From: Pseudomonadota bacterium
GTDB taxonomy: Bacteria; Pseudomonadota; Alphaproteobacteria; Rhizobiales; Hyphomicrobiaceae
DNA length: 6,390 bases
Reading direction: 5' to 3'
NCBI GenBank assembly: GCA_023390485.1
Contig: JAEWCT010000369.1
Location: 1-6,390, forward strand
Under the pieces are notes generated by a model. The model was not told where the DNA came from. It saw only the letters and a list, made by a program, of their open reading frames with translations, and searched no databases. This document shows, piece by piece, positions 5,994-6,390 of the stretch. Both the position numbers and the translations under genes were made by a program. Position 1 is the stretch's first letter. The number at the start of each line of letters is the position of its first letter.

Positions 5994-6390
5994 CCCAGAA
6001 GCCTCTGACGGTTGCCGACTATCCGCTCGCCGAAAACCGGCCCGACGTCGTCGAGACGAAGGCCGGCAAGACGCTTGACGACATCACGCTCGAAGGCGTT
6101 CTGTCCGATCGCGTAACTCTCCAGGATCTTCGGATCACGGGCCGGGCGCTTCGTCAGCAGGCGGAGATCGCGACGGCGGCCGGACGGCCAACACTCGCCG
6201 CCAATTTCGAGCGCGGCGCCGAGCTCGTGGATGTTCCGCAGGATGTGATCATGCGGATCTATGAGCTTTTGCGTCCGGGCCGCGCGAACTCCAAGGAGGA
6301 GCTGATCGCGGCCGCCAAAGATCTCCGCGAAACCTACGGTGCCGAGGGCGTCGCCGCCGTCAAGCGAGGGGCCGCGGCCGGGTACCAGCC
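5990..6390 (+). CDS. Diol/glycerol-type dehydratase small subunit, 3' end cut off
   Basis: The first 133 residues of the small (gamma) subunit of the B12-dependent dehydratase are present, and the frame is still open at the window edge. Family marks are DYPLAENRP at residues 10-18, KTLDDITLEGVLS, QDLRIT, AANFERGAEL, IYELLRP and SKEELIAAA, all with counterparts in Klebsiella DhaE and PduE as I remember them. DYPLA begins at residue 10, as in the 141-residue DhaE, while PduE carries a roughly 30-residue longer N-terminus that serves in microcompartment targeting and solubility. About ten residues are probably missing beyond the edge. ATG overlaps the TGA of the fusion gene (ATGA), with GGAG seven bases upstream. 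The subunit would join the fused large/medium chain in the active complex. A reactivating factor (DdrA/DdrB or GdrA/GdrB type) would be expected just downstream, outside the window. Confidence 0.93.
   Translation, partial: MTQKPLTVADYPLAENRPDVVETKAGKTLDDITLEGVLSDRVTLQDLRITGRALRQQAEIATAAGRPTLAANFERGAELVDVPQDVIMRIYELLRPGRANSKEELIAAAKDLRETYGAEGVAAVKRGAAAGYQ

Overview
The window is a stretch of GC-rich bacterial chromosome. The protein styles (a YadH-type permease, an ALDH10-like dehydrogenase, Ala/Arg-rich proteins) look most like an alphaproteobacterium, perhaps Hyphomicrobiales. That placement is an inference; there is no rRNA or other phylogenetic marker. I see no tRNA, CRISPR array, insertion sequence or phage gene.

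Layout. (1) Bases 1-593, plus strand: the 3' part of an ABC-2 permease gene of the YadH type, which ends 9 bases from the convergent next gene. (2) Bases 3452 to 603, minus strand: a two-gene operon encoding a class III PLP enzyme close to the ethanolamine-phosphate phospho-lyase (AGXT2L/ETNPPL) branch, then an aldehyde dehydrogenase close to the ALDH10 aminoaldehyde/betaine-aldehyde dehydrogenases. (3) Bases 3453-3710: a 258-base divergent control region with a perfect 7-base inverted repeat. (4) Bases 3711-6390, plus strand: an adenosylcobalamin-dependent diol/glycerol-type dehydratase. Its large and medium subunits are fused into one 760-residue protein, followed by a 4-base-overlapping small-subunit gene cut off by the window edge.

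How the genes may work together. The dehydratase converts a vicinal diol to an aldehyde, the aldehyde dehydrogenase would oxidise an aldehyde to an acid, and the PLP enzyme handles an amine or amino-alcohol phosphate. All metal-binding and catalytic residues of the dehydratase family are present. However, the residues that hold the 3-hydroxyl of glycerol in the known enzymes are changed: the Ser301 equivalent is Asp, the Gln336 equivalent is Ala and the Met373 equivalent is Ser. An acidic, enlarged pocket next to an ALDH10-like aminoaldehyde dehydrogenase suggests a cationic diol substrate, for example 3-amino-1,2-propanediol or its N-methylated form, rather than glycerol or propanediol. I regard this as the most interesting signal in the window; it is a hypothesis from residue positions and gene context. 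The dehydratase lacks the N-terminal extensions that target the Pdu medium and small subunits to microcompartments, and no shell gene is visible, so a free cytosolic enzyme is likely.
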